A stretch of DNA of 64,000 bases from ZC4RG30 sp963812195 (GTDB lineage: Bacteria > Pseudomonadota > Gammaproteobacteria > Steroidobacterales > Steroidobacteraceae). The stretch's first letter is position 1. Each line of letters opens with the position of its first letter. The notes under the pieces were generated by a model. That model was not told the DNA's origin, did no database searches, and saw nothing but the letters and a program-made list of their open reading frames with translations. The stretch is from positions 62,001 to 126,000 of the forward strand of contig CAWEUI010000001.1 of assembly GCA_963812195.1 (NCBI GenBank), given 5' to 3'. The position numbers were made by a program, and so were the translations under genes. This document shows, in pieces, positions 26,700-35,316 of this stretch.

Positions 26700-27605
26700 T
26701 CAAGTCGGGGATGCGCCTAAATCGTTGAAAAGACGGACCGGCCGGACCAGCGCAGGCAGCTCTTGCGCGGCGCCCAGACGGCCGATTCCCAGAAACGCCC
26801 CGTCCGGAGCGTAGAGCCGAACCAGCGCCTCGGGCTGCCCCGACGCCTGCCCGGTTCGCACCGCCTGTCCGTGGCCCAGCCGGCGCGCCGCTTCGGCCTC
26901 CAGATGCACCGCCGGCAGTCCCGGCAGCGCCGCGTCGGCGGGCAGCAACGGCACGGCGGCCGGATCGGCCTGCAGGCTTTCCAGGCTCACCATGGCGCCG
27001 GCCGGAAATGGCGCCACCGCCGTGCGCCGCAGCGAAGTCAGGTGGGCGCAACTGCCCAGCGCACGGGCCAGATCCTCGGCAAGCACACGGACATAGGTGC
27101 CCTTGGAGCAGCGCAGGCGCAGCGCGGCCTGCTCGCCCTCCACCCGGATCAGCTCCAGCGCATGGATGGTGACCTCGCGGGCCGCTCGCTCGACCTCCAC
27201 CCCCTGGCGGGCCAGGCGATACAGGGGCTGGCCACCCTGCTTCAGCGCCGAATACATGGGCGGCACCTGACGGATCGCGCCGTGCAAGTCCGGTAGCACG
27301 CCCTCGATCAGCAGCTGCAAGCCGTCCGGCACCGCACAGCGCTCGACCACCTCGCCCTCCAGATCGCCGGTGGCGGTGCGGGCACCGAATCGCATGGTGA
27401 ATTCGTATTCCTTGTCGCCGTCGAGCAGGAAGCCGGCAACCTTGGTGGCCTCGCCCAGACACACAGGCAGCATGCCGGTGGCCAGGGGATCCAGGCTGCC
27501 GGTATGGCCGGCCTTCACCCGCCCGAAAGCACGGCGCACCCGCTGCACGGCCGCGCTTGAGGAAAGTCCGAGGGGCTTGTCCAGCAACAGGATGCCGTTG
27601 ACCAC
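26700..27605 (-). CDS. truB: tRNA pseudouridine(55) synthase TruB
   Basis: Makes pseudouridine 55 in the T-loop of tRNAs. The 301-residue protein starts L-L-L-D-K-P-L-G and has the catalytic G-H-T-G-S-L-D-P-L-A-T-G with Asp39, then Y-E-F-T-M-R-F-G-A-R-T-A-T-G-D and the P-P-M-Y-S-A-L-K segment. A C-terminal PUA-type domain follows. The start is GTG, 9 bases after the rbfA stop, with AGGGCGG upstream. Its frame is intact, unlike its neighbours rbfA, infB and pnp. Confidence 0.97.
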   Translation of the reverse strand: MVNGILLLDKPLGLSSSAAVQRVRRAFGRVKAGHTGSLDPLATGMLPVCLGEATKVAGFLLDGDKEYEFTMRFGARTATGDLEGEVVERCAVPDGLQLLIEGVLPDLHGAIRQVPPMYSALKQGGQPLYRLARQGVEVERAAREVTIHALELIRVEGEQAALRLRCSKGTYVRVLAEDLARALGSCAHLTSLRRTAVAPFPAGAMVSLESLQADPAAVPLLPADAALPGLPAVHLEAEAARRLGHGQAVRTGQASGQPEALVRLYAPDGAFLGIGRLGAAQELPALVRPVRLFNDLGASPT

Positions 27606-27614
27606 GGCACCGCC

Positions 27615-27981
27615 CTAGGTTCGCGGTTTGTTGGCCGCGTCGATCAACGCGGTCAGCCTGGCCGCGCGATCGAAGGAATCATCCAGCAGGAAATCGAGTC
27701 TGGGTGCATGCCTGAGCCCCACTGCGCGTCCGACCTCGCCGCGCAGGAAGCCGGCGGCGGCCCGCAGCCCCTCGACAGCTTCCGGATGGCTGCCGGCCTC
27801 TCCGAACGGCACCACAAACACGCGCGCATGGGAAAGATCCGGCAGCCAGCGCCACCTGCGTGACGGTCACGGGACCGACGCGCGGATCCTTGACCTCGCG
27901 CGCAATCAGACCGGCCAGCACCCGCTGCATCTGCGACTCGATACGCCGCAGTCGGCCGCTGCCCTTGCCCTGGGCTCCCAT
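27615..27981 (-). CDS. rbfA: ribosome-binding factor A, frame broken once
   Basis: Late 30S assembly factor that contacts the 5' end helix of 16S rRNA. The N-terminal part (from the ATG at 27981) has R-R-I-E-S-Q-M-Q-R-V-L-A and D-P-R-V-G-P-V-T-V-T-Q-V. The C-terminal part in a second frame has A-R-V-F-V-V-P-F-G, then A-P-R-L-D-F-L-L-D-D-S-F-D. One extra base at about 27840 (ccggatc read where ccgatc is expected) explains the switch and restores A-A-D-L-S-H-A-R-V. The repaired length is 121 residues, normal for the family (about 120-135). Probably a sequence error. It follows infB by 7 bases. Confidence 0.93.
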
Positions 27982-27988
27982 GCCCGTC

Positions 27989-30563
27989 TCAGCCGTCGAT
28001 CGTGCGCGCCACTTCCACGCGCGCAAAGCATTCGATCTGGTCGCCGACCTTCACGTCCTGGTAGTTCTTGACCCCGATGCCGCACTCGGTACCTGCGCGC
28101 ACCTCGTTCACGTCGTCCTTGAAGCGCCGCAGCGATTCGAGCGCACCCTCGAAGATCACCACGTTGTCGCGCAGCACGCGGATGGGGTTGTTGCGCTTGA
28201 CCGACCCTTCCGTGACCAGGCAGCCCGACACCACGCCGAACTTGCTGGAACGGAACACCTCGCGCACCTGGGCGATGCCGACGATCTGCTCCTTGATTTC
28301 AGGCGCCAGCATGCCGGTCATCATCGTCTTCACGTCGTCGATGACCTCGTAGATGATGCTGTAGTAACGCACCTCCACGCCGGTTTCCTTCATTGCTTCG
28401 CGCGCCGATGCATCGGCGCGCACATTGAAGCCGATCACCTGGGCCTTGGAAGCCGCCGCCAGCTGGATGTCCGAAGCGGTGATGCCGCCGACGTTGGCGC
28501 CCAGCACCTTGACCTGAACCTCGTCGGTGGACAGTTTCATCAGCGCATCGCGCAGTGCCTCGGCACTGCCCTGCACGTCGGTCTTCACCAGCACCGGGAT
28601 GACCGAGACCTTGGCCTCTTCCATCTGCGAGAACACGTCTTCGGCGGTGGCCGACATGCGCCCGGCAACCCGTACGTCGCGATGCCTGCTCTGCCGGTGC
28701 AACGCCACCTCGCGCGCCTTGCGATCGCTTTCGACCGCAAGCAGCTCGTCACCGGCGTTCGGGCTGCCCTGCAGGCCCAGCACCACCACCGGCATCGACG
28801 GCAGCGGCCTCCTTCACGGCCTGACCGGTCTCGTCGAACATCGCGCGCACGCGGCCGAACTGCTGGCCGGCAAGGATCGAGTCACCCAGCTTGAGCGTGC
28901 CGCGCTTGACCAGCACGGTCGCCACGGCGCCACGGCCCTTCTCGACGCTGGATTCGATCACCACGCCGGAGGCCAGGCCGCTGCGCGGCGCCTTCAGTTC
29001 CAGCACCTCGGACTGCAGCAGGATGGCTTCCAGCAGTTCGTCGATGCCCTGGCCGGTCTTGGCCGACACCGGCACGAAGATATCGCTGCCGCCCCATTCC
29101 TCGGAAATGACTTCGTGCTGGGACAGCTCCGTGCGCACGCGCTCCATGTCCGCCTCGGGCTTGTCGACCTTGTTGATCGCCACCACGATGGGCACACCGG
29201 CCGCCCGCGCGTGCTGGATCGCCTCGACGGTCTGCGGCATCACGCCGTCGTCGGCCGCCACCACCAGCACCACCACGTCGGTGGCCGCGGCGCCGCGGGC
29301 GCGCATCGCGGTGAACGCAGCATGGCCCGGTGTATCCAGGAACGTGACCACGCCGCGCGGCGTCTCCACGTGATATGCACCGATGTGCTGCGTGATGCCG
29401 CCGGCCTCGCCCGCCGCAACCTTGGTGCGCCGCATGTAGTCCAGCAGCGAGGTCTTGCCGTGGTCGACGTGGCCCATCACGGTGACCACCGGCGGCCGGG
29501 GCAACTCCTCGGCATCGGTATCGACGACCTGGATATCCTCCTCGATCTCGTTTTCCTTGACGATCCTCGGGGAGTGACCCATCTCCTCGATCACCAGCAC
29601 CGCGGTGTCCTGATCGATGGTCTGGTTGATGGTGGCCATCACGCCCAGGCCCATCAGGGCCTTGATGACCTCCGTGGCCTTGACCGCCATGCGCTGCGCC
29701 AGCTCGGAGACCGTGATGGTGTCGCCGATGGCGACTTCGCGCTTCTGCGGCGCGGTGGGCATCGCGAAGCCGTGCTTCTGCTCGCCCTCCGGCGTGACCG
29801 GACGACCACGGAACCTGACCTTCTTCTTCTTGAAGCGGCCGGCGTCGCCGGCCACATGCAGTTCCTGCCGCCCGTAGCGCGTATTGCCGGTCGGGCCGCG
29901 CGGCGCTGCTGCGCCTTCGCGGGTCTCGCCACGCTCGGTCTTGCGGTGCGCCGGCGAATGGTCGGGCTTGTCCGGGGGCGGCCCCTCGGCCGGACGCGGC
30001 GCTTCGGCCGTACGCTTCTGGCGCTCGCGCTCCGCGTCATCGCGCTCGCGCTGCTCCTGCTCGCGCCGGCTCTCCTCGGCCTGCCGCGCGCGCTGCTGTT
30101 CTTCCTCGACGCGCCGCCGGTTTTCCTGGTCCAGGCGCTCCTGTTCTTTCCGCTGCGCCTCCGCGCGCTCGGCTTCAGCCTGTTGCGCGGCTTCGATTTC
30201 CTTGCGCTTCTGGTCGGCCTCTTCCTGTTGCGCGCGCGCGCGCTCCTGGATCACGTCACGCTTCACGTAGGTACGCTTGCTGCGCACCTCGACCGAAACG
30301 GTACGGGCCCGGCCCTGTGAATTGGCCAGCTTCAGCTCGCTCTGCTGCTTGCGCTTCAGGGTGATCTTGCTCGGTGCGGTGGCACTGCCCGCGCCGCTGC
30401 CATGGGAACGACGCAGGTGCGTCAGCAATTCCATCTTCGCTTCGTCACTGATCTTGTCATCAGCGCCGGAGACGGAAATGCCGGCCTGCTCCAGCTGCAC
30501 CAGCAGCCGGTCCACGGGAACTTTCAGTACATCTGCAAATTGTGCGACGGTGACGTCAGCCAT
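27989..30563 (-). CDS. infB: translation initiation factor IF-2, frame broken once
   Basis: GTPase that brings initiator fMet-tRNA to the 30S subunit. The N-terminus has the IF2_N domain (V-A-Q-F-A-D-V-L-K), a long Lys/Glu/Arg/Ala-rich charged linker, and the G domain with G-H-V-D-H-G-K-T-S, D-T-P-G-H-A-A-F and N-K-V-D-K-P. Domains II-IV follow, ending in E-V-A-R-T-I-D-G. The frame changes at about 28802, between V-K-E-A-A and P-S-M-P-V-V-V-L-G. Deleting one base there gives 857 codons plus stop. As infB is essential, the extra base is most likely an assembly error. It starts 18 bases after nusA. Confidence 0.96.
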
Positions 30564-30581
30564 GCTTCAACTCCGTAAGGC

Positions 30582-32087
30582 TCACTTCTCCGGCTGGAAC
30601 CAGTGTTCGCGGGCCTTCATGATCAGAGCCCCGGCCTCAGCCTCGTCCAGACCCTCGATGTCCGAGAGTTCATCGACCGACTGCTCTGCCAGGTCTTCGC
30701 GGGTCCGCACACCGCGCTGCGCCAGCGTCAGTGCCAGATCCGGGCTCATGCCGGAGAGCTCCAGCAGATCATCTGCCGGCATCTGGCTCTCCAGGCTTTC
30801 CTCGCTCGCAATCGCCTGCGTGAGCAGCACGTCGCGGGCACGATTGCGCAATTCCTGCACCAGCTCCTCGTCGAATGCCTCGATCGAGACCAGCTCGGAG
30901 ACCGGTACATAGGCCAGCTCTTCGATGGTGGAGAAACCCTCCTGCGCCAGGATCGAGGCGACATCCTCGTCCACGTCCAGCTGCTTCATGAAGATCTGGA
31001 CGACTTTCTTCGCCTCGGTCTCGCTCTTGGCTTCGGCGTCGGACTCGGTCATCACGTTCAGCTCCCAGCCGGTGAGCTGGCTGGCCAGGCGGATGTTCTG
31101 GCCGCCGCGGCCGATGGCCTGCGAGAGTTTGTCCTCGGCCACCGCGATATCCATGCTGTGCGAGTCCTCGTCCATCACGATGGACTGCACCTCGGCCGGG
31201 CTCATGGCATTGATCACGAACTGCGCCGGGTTGTCGTCGAACGGGATGATGTCCACGCGCTCGCCGGCGATCTCGTTGGACACGGCCTGTACGCGTGAAC
31301 CGCGCATGCCCACGCAGGCACCGACCGGATCGATGCGCGCCTCGTTGCTGCGCACGGCGATCTTGGCGCGCACGCCCGGATCGCGCGCCGCACCGAGAAT
31401 GTCGATGACGCCCTGGCCGACTTCGGGCACTTCCAGCCGGAACAGCTCGATCAGGAACTCCGGCGCCGTGCGCGACAGGAACAGCAGCGGCCCGCGCTGC
31501 GTTTCGGTGGGCTTCTTCACTTCCTTCAGGAAGGCCTTGACGCGATCCTGGGGCTTGAGCGCCTCGCGCGGAATCATGTCGCTGCGCGAGATGTAGCCCT
31601 CGGCGTTGCCGCCCAGATCCACGTACACGCCATTGCGGTCCACCCGCTTGACCACACCGGAGACCAGCGTGTTCACGCGATCCTTGAACAGGTCCACGAT
31701 CTGCGCCCGCTCGGCCTCGCGCACTTTCTGCACCATGACCTGCTTGGCCTGCATCGCGCCAATGCGCCCGAAAGCCACCGACTCGATCGGCGTTTCCACA
31801 TAGCCGCCGGGTTCGGCGTCCGTGGAAACATCGAGGGCATCCTCGAGCCGCAGTTCCCGGTCCGGGGTTTCCAGTTCGGTGGAATCGTCGGCGAACACCT
31901 TCCAGCGCCGGAACGTGTCGTAATCGCCGGTCTTGCGGTCGATCGCGACGCGCACTTCCCACTCCTCGCCGTTGCGCTTGCGCGTGGCGGCTGCAAGCGC
32001 CGCCTCCAACGCCTCGAAAATGATTTCCTTGTCGACGCCCTTCTCGTTGGAGACGGCATCCACCACCATCAGAATCTCTTTGTTCAT
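30582..32087 (-). CDS. nusA: transcription termination/antitermination factor NusA
   Basis: Binds RNA polymerase and nascent RNA to control pausing and termination. 501 residues: an N-terminal polymerase-binding domain (M-N-K-E-I-L-M-V-V-D-A-V), S1 (G-V-V-K-R-V-D-R-N-G-V-Y-V-D-L-G-G), KH1/KH2 (V-G-A-C-V-G-M-R-G-S-R and A-I-G-R-G-G-Q-N-I-R-L-A), and two C-terminal helix-hairpin acidic repeats. The last is the alpha-CTD-binding type found in gammaproteobacteria. The ATG at 32087 overlaps the rimP stop by ATGA. NusA probably autoregulates the operon through the tandem terminators ahead of rimP, as known in E. coli. Confidence 0.97.
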   Translation of the reverse strand: MNKEILMVVDAVSNEKGVDKEIIFEALEAALAAATRKRNGEEWEVRVAIDRKTGDYDTFRRWKVFADDSTELETPDRELRLEDALDVSTDAEPGGYVETPIESVAFGRIGAMQAKQVMVQKVREAERAQIVDLFKDRVNTLVSGVVKRVDRNGVYVDLGGNAEGYISRSDMIPREALKPQDRVKAFLKEVKKPTETQRGPLLFLSRTAPEFLIELFRLEVPEVGQGVIDILGAARDPGVRAKIAVRSNEARIDPVGACVGMRGSRVQAVSNEIAGERVDIIPFDDNPAQFVINAMSPAEVQSIVMDEDSHSMDIAVAEDKLSQAIGRGGQNIRLASQLTGWELNVMTESDAEAKSETEAKKVVQIFMKQLDVDEDVASILAQEGFSTIEELAYVPVSELVSIEAFDEELVQELRNRARDVLLTQAIASEESLESQMPADDLLELSGMSPDLALTLAQRGVRTREDLAEQSVDELSDIEGLDEAEAGALIMKAREHWFQPEK

Positions 32088-32620
32088 TTCTTCCTGCCTC
32101 GCGGCGCGGGTAGTACCCATTCCGGTGCCAGACGGGTCCTGCCCACCTCGCCGTAACGGAACGACACGGCCGAACCATCCACGTTCAACTCGAATCCGTC
32201 ATCCTCGGCACGCACCAACGTGCCGGTGAAGCGGCGCCGGCCTTCGCGGGGCGCTACCAGCTCCACATGCGCGCGTTGCCCGACCTGGCGCCGGTAGTGC
32301 GCCGGCGTTCGCAGGATGCGGTCCGCGCCCGGCGAGGAGATCTCGAGCTGGTAGGGCACCGAAATCGGGTCCTCCACGTCCAGCAGCGCCGAGAGCTCAC
32401 GGCTCACGCGCTCGCAATCCTCCACGCCGATGCCATCGAAGGCGCGCGTGCCGTCATCGGGCACCGCAACCACCTCCGGCGGCTTCACGCCTTCCGGCCA
32501 GTCGATATAGACCCGCAGCGTTGCCTCCGAACGAGTCGCCGCGTATTCCAGATCCACCAGCTCATACCCCAGCCTGGCCAGCAGTGGCTCGGTCAGGGCA
32601 ATCAGGCGCTCACGCAGCAC
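32084..32620 (-). CDS. rimP: ribosome maturation factor RimP
   Basis: 30S maturation factor, 178 residues. It shows L-G-Y-E-L-V-D-L-E-Y near the N-terminus, L-R-V-Y-I-D, the conserved D-C-E-R-V-S-R-E-L and Y-Q-L-E-I-S-S-P-G-A-D-R motifs, and an SH3-like C-terminal domain. The start is set at a GTG (32620) because a near-perfect AAGGAGGGG lies 7 bases upstream. First gene of the operon, coupled to nusA by a 4-base overlap. Confidence 0.95.
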   Translation of the reverse strand: MLRERLIALTEPLLARLGYELVDLEYAATRSEATLRVYIDWPEGVKPPEVVAVPDDGTRAFDGIGVEDCERVSRELSALLDVEDPISVPYQLEISSPGADRILRTPAHYRRQVGQRAHVELVAPREGRRRFTGTLVRAEDDGFELNVDGSAVSFRYGEVGRTRLAPEWVLPAPRGRKK

Positions 32621-32656
32621 GATTTCCCCTCCTTCGATGCACACCACCCACCGGAC

Positions 32657-32682
32657 AAACAAAAAAGGGCCTGATCGGCCCT
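32657..32682 (-). terminator. leader terminator 2 upstream of rimP
   Basis: Inverted repeat agggcc / ggccct with a 5-base loop. On the minus strand it is followed by a long T-run (tttttt then gttt), a strong intrinsic terminator form. It lies about 37 bases before the rimP start, in the orientation of the operon. Confidence 0.8.
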
Positions 32683-32691
32683 ACATCAAGC

Positions 32692-32713
32692 AAAAAGGCC
32701 CCGCTTGGGGGCC
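32692..32713 (-). terminator. leader terminator 1 upstream of rimP
   Basis: Inverted repeat ggcccc / ggggcc with a 5-base loop, followed on the minus strand by ttttt. It is in tandem with the second terminator 10 bases further on. Two terminators in the leader match the arrangement in E. coli between tRNA-fMet and rimP. Confidence 0.78.
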
Positions 32714-32900
32714 CTTTCCAGAACATATTCCATGCCCGCCTGACCCTCCAAGCGGGACCGCGATTCTAGGGAGACTGGGCGCCAGAGGCAAGCCCCGGAA
32801 GGCCTCGAGGGGCCGGCGCAGCCCGGTTTCGCCCGGGCTTTGCCCCTGCAACGGGACGCGGAGTTGCCCCTTCGGGTATTCCTGCGTTGCGGCCGCGCCC
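32714..32900. other. upstream part of the rimP leader region
   Basis: About 190 bases between the tandem terminators and the next minus-strand gene. On the minus strand an ATG at 32733, after GGAGGG, opens a 15-codon frame ending at 32686 inside the terminators. It might be a leader peptide but may be chance. Several GC-rich inverted repeats are present (for example around 32820-32850: gcccgg...ccgggc). No tRNA is seen here, although relatives place tRNA-fMet before rimP. Confidence 0.35.
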
Positions 32901-33677
32901 CTACTCGAACTCCGTATAACCGTCCTTGCCCACCGGATTGCGATCGTTCTCGGCGCAGATGAACTCCATCAGGTTCCAGTCACGCTGGCGCTTGAAGGTG
33001 TATGTCTGGTGATAGGGCGCCGCCAGCGCCTCCGGATCCGTCATCGTCATCTCGTCGATCAGCGTATCCGGATCGCCCTTGGCCAGGTGGATGCGCTCCA
33101 TCACGTGCAGCTTGTCGCTGTGCTTCGCGCCGCGTGCCAGCTCGGTGACGGTCTTGATGCCCACGGTGTCGACCACCAGCGTATCCCCGTCCCAGTGCCC
33201 GATCGAGTCGCCGTAGATACCCGGATCCTTGTCAGGATCGTGACCGCGGCCGTCCGTGAAGATCGTGCGCGACTGCGCCCAGGCTTCGTGCAATGTGGTC
33301 ACCCTTCCCGGTGTGAACAGGAATTCGATGGGGTACTGCGCGGTGGCCATCATCCGGGGCATGCCGGGCGGCATGCAGTGGGAAGCATCGGACTTGACCA
33401 TGCCGTTGTGCGCGCGCGCTTCCTTCACGTAGGCCTGGTAGTCGGTGAGGTATTGGCCCTTGAGTTGCGGCTGCTCGGGTGCGGCGGCACCTGGCGGCCG
33501 TGCGAAGTTCAGCACCCAGACCCCGCCCCAGTCCGGCAACTTGTCCAGCGCCGCATAGTGCCCCTTGGGCCAGGCCGCGCCATGCTGATCCATGCCCGCT
33601 GCGCCGGACGGCGCGCTGCCAGCCAGCATCAAGCCAAGTGCCAGGACACCTGAAATTGGTCCCACCAGTCTGTTCAT
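32901..33677 (-). CDS. secreted protein of the GHWxGDTLVVDT family
   Basis: A 258-residue protein with a signal peptide (hydrophobic V-L-A-L-G-L-M-L-A-G, cleavage near S-G-A-A). The body has G-V-W-V-L-N-F near residue 55, C-M-P-P-G-M-P near 110, and the hallmark S-I-G-H-W-D-G-D-T-L-V-V-D-T-V-G near 170. H-V-M-E-R-I and T-M-T-D-P-E follow. Two Cys remain in the mature chain. The same hallmark occurs at 22893-24035 and 35317-36192. The family has no known function. The ATG at 33677 was chosen for the signal peptide; the frame is open further. The C-terminus ends N-P-V-G-K-D-G-Y-T-E-F-E. Confidence 0.82.
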   Translation of the reverse strand: MNRLVGPISGVLALGLMLAGSAPSGAAGMDQHGAAWPKGHYAALDKLPDWGGVWVLNFARPPGAAAPEQPQLKGQYLTDYQAYVKEARAHNGMVKSDASHCMPPGMPRMMATAQYPIEFLFTPGRVTTLHEAWAQSRTIFTDGRGHDPDKDPGIYGDSIGHWDGDTLVVDTVGIKTVTELARGAKHSDKLHVMERIHLAKGDPDTLIDEMTMTDPEALAAPYHQTYTFKRQRDWNLMEFICAENDRNPVGKDGYTEFE

Positions 33678-33718
33678 GATCCAAGCCCCCGCCAAATGAC
33701 GCCACTTCCGGGCGCCTT

Positions 33719-34297
33719 TCACAATTGCAGTGTTCCTGCCGCCTTGAGCGCCAGAAGCCCCAACACGAGCGCCAGTCCGATTGCGGCACGATACTCGCGA
33801 TGCCGCAGATATTGCCGCGAATCGAAGCGCCGCGTCAGCCCGGATTCAAAGCGCGTGGCGCGCGGCACAAGTAGCGGCACCTGGGCGGCCCAGCGTTCGT
33901 AGTCCGCAGCGAACAGCAACCGCATATGGGCGGCTTCGGCCCGCATCACCGGCAGGTAGATTGCCAGAAACAGGGCCAGCAGCCCCAACCCGAGCGGCAG
34001 ATTGCCGCCACAGACGGCACAACCAGCCGCCATGGTCAGGCTCCCCAGATACAGCGGATTGCGCGTGTGCGCATAGGGCCCGCTGGTGGCAAGCTCCGCG
34101 TCCTTGCGCAGATGGCCCGATGCCCAGCCCCGAAACCCCGCGCCCAGCAAAGCCAGCGGCGATCCCATTGCCAGAGAAGTCCAGGTAGGCCTCGCCCACC
34201 ACAGGAACAGGATGCCCGCAATGAAGCTGAGGGGCACCCTGAGGCGCTGTATCAAGGGGCGCGGCCCCACGTTCGCTACCTGCCCCGACTGCCCCAT
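33719..34297 (-). CDS. isoprenylcysteine carboxyl methyltransferase-type membrane protein
   Basis: A 192-residue integral membrane protein with about five hydrophobic segments. The motif S-G-P-Y-A-H-T-R-N-P-L-Y-L-G is the SAM-binding signature of the ICMT/PEMT family of phospholipid and isoprenylcysteine methyltransferases. Bacteria do not prenylate proteins with CaaX boxes, so the substrate is likely a lipid or small molecule. The ATG at 34297 follows GAGGGGGGC; the frame is open to 34510. It lies 41 bases upstream of the gene at 33677, same strand, so they may be co-transcribed. Confidence 0.85.
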   Translation of the reverse strand: MGQSGQVANVGPRPLIQRLRVPLSFIAGILFLWWARPTWTSLAMGSPLALLGAGFRGWASGHLRKDAELATSGPYAHTRNPLYLGSLTMAAGCAVCGGNLPLGLGLLALFLAIYLPVMRAEAAHMRLLFAADYERWAAQVPLLVPRATRFESGLTRRFDSRQYLRHREYRAAIGLALVLGLLALKAAGTLQL

Positions 34298-34428
34298 GCC
34301 CCCCTCGTCTGTGCCTGGCTCGCTCCCGCCCTGCCCTTCATACGTCAAACAAACTCCGCAGGTGCCGGACCCCGCCCCGCGGCGTACAATCAGCCCAGGC
34401 GGCACGATAGCAGTGCCCTGGGGGTTGA

Positions 34429-34869
34429 ATGAAACTACTTCGGAATGCGGCGCTGGTCCTGGTACTGGCCCTGCCGGCCTGGCCGGCCTTGTCACATCAC
34501 TCCTTCGCAATGTTCGACCAGACCCAGCGCGTAACGCTGCAGGGCACCGTGTCGCAGTTCCAGTGGACGAACCCGCATGCGTTCATCCAGCTGGACGTGG
34601 CGGGCAAGGACGGCAACGCGGGGCGCTGGGACGTCGAGCTGAACAGCCCGAACAACCTCAAGCGCCAGGGCTGGAAGTCCAGCAGCCTGAAGGTGGGCGA
34701 CGCGGTCACGCTGACACTGTTCCCGCTGCGCGACATGAGCCAGCACAAGGGCGGGCTGTTCATCACCTTGACCAAGGCCGACGGCACCGTGCTGAAGGAA
34801 GCCGCGTTTACCGGGCGCAAGGGGCCGGTCAACGTACCCACCCTGCCACCAGAAAAGTCAGACAAATAG
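34429..34869 (+). CDS. DUF6152 secreted protein, first of pair
   Basis: A 146-residue exported protein with a signal peptide ending A-L-S just before H-H-S-F-A-M-F-D. The DUF6152 pattern is complete: V-T-L-Q-G-T-V, F-Q-W-T-N-P-H-A-F-I-Q-L-D-V, W-D-V-E-L-N-S-P-N-N-L and R-Q-G-W. The mature N-terminus with two adjacent histidines and the N-P-H motif suggests a metal-binding beta-barrel-like fold, but no function is established. It is followed 16 bases later by a paralogue. Confidence 0.85.
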   Translation: MKLLRNAALVLVLALPAWPALSHHSFAMFDQTQRVTLQGTVSQFQWTNPHAFIQLDVAGKDGNAGRWDVELNSPNNLKRQGWKSSSLKVGDAVTLTLFPLRDMSQHKGGLFITLTKADGTVLKEAAFTGRKGPVNVPTLPPEKSDK

Positions 34870-34885
34870 GAGCCGAGGCACTCCC

Positions 34886-35287
34886 ATGAAACAGCTCGTA
34901 TCTACCGCGCTGCTCACGACCGCGCTGAGTCTGTCCGTTCCCGCATTCGCCCACCATTCGGGCGCGATGTTCGACGCGACCAAGACCATCACCATCAGCG
35001 GCAAGGTCACGCAGTTCAACTGGACCAACCCGCACAGCTCGTTCAAGGTCGAGGTCACCGGCGCCGACGGCAAGGCGGTGGTCTGGGCCATCGAGATGAA
35101 CAGCCCGCAGAATCTGATCCCGCTGGGCTGGAAGCGCACCACGATCAAACCCGGCGACAAGGTCAGCGTGGTGATCCATCCGCTGCGCGACGGCCTGCCG
35201 GGTGGCCAGTACATGTCGATCACCCTGGCCAACGGCAAGGTCATGGACGGCAACGGCCCGAGCCCCTACAGCCCGGGCAAGAAGTAG
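34886..35287 (+). CDS. DUF6152 secreted protein, second of pair
   Basis: A 133-residue paralogue of the preceding gene with its own signal peptide (cleavage near A-F-A before H-H-S-G-A-M-F-D). It has the same conserved points: I-S-G-K-V-T-Q-F-N-W-T-N-P-H-S, I-E-M-N-S-P-Q-N-L and L-G-W-K-R-T. Unlike the first copy it ends soon after the domain, with a short basic tail. Tandem paralogues from one transcript suggest a hetero-oligomer or diversified ligand binding; that is inference. It converges with 35317-36192, 29 bases apart. Confidence 0.85.
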   Translation: MKQLVSTALLTTALSLSVPAFAHHSGAMFDATKTITISGKVTQFNWTNPHSSFKVEVTGADGKAVVWAIEMNSPQNLIPLGWKRTTIKPGDKVSVVIHPLRDGLPGGQYMSITLANGKVMDGNGPSPYSPGKK

Positions 35288-35316
35288 CCCTCGCGGTATC
35301 GGATAAGGTTGCGCGG

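Noticed and set aside
28750..28830. Programmed frameshift in infB
   Set aside because: No slippery sequence or known precedent in infB; similar breaks occur in pnp, rbfA and nuo, so an error is simpler.
32640..32760. attachment-site copy of the tRNA-fMet 3' end near rimP
   Set aside because: I looked for the gcgggggcaggatttgaac stretch and did not see a match there.
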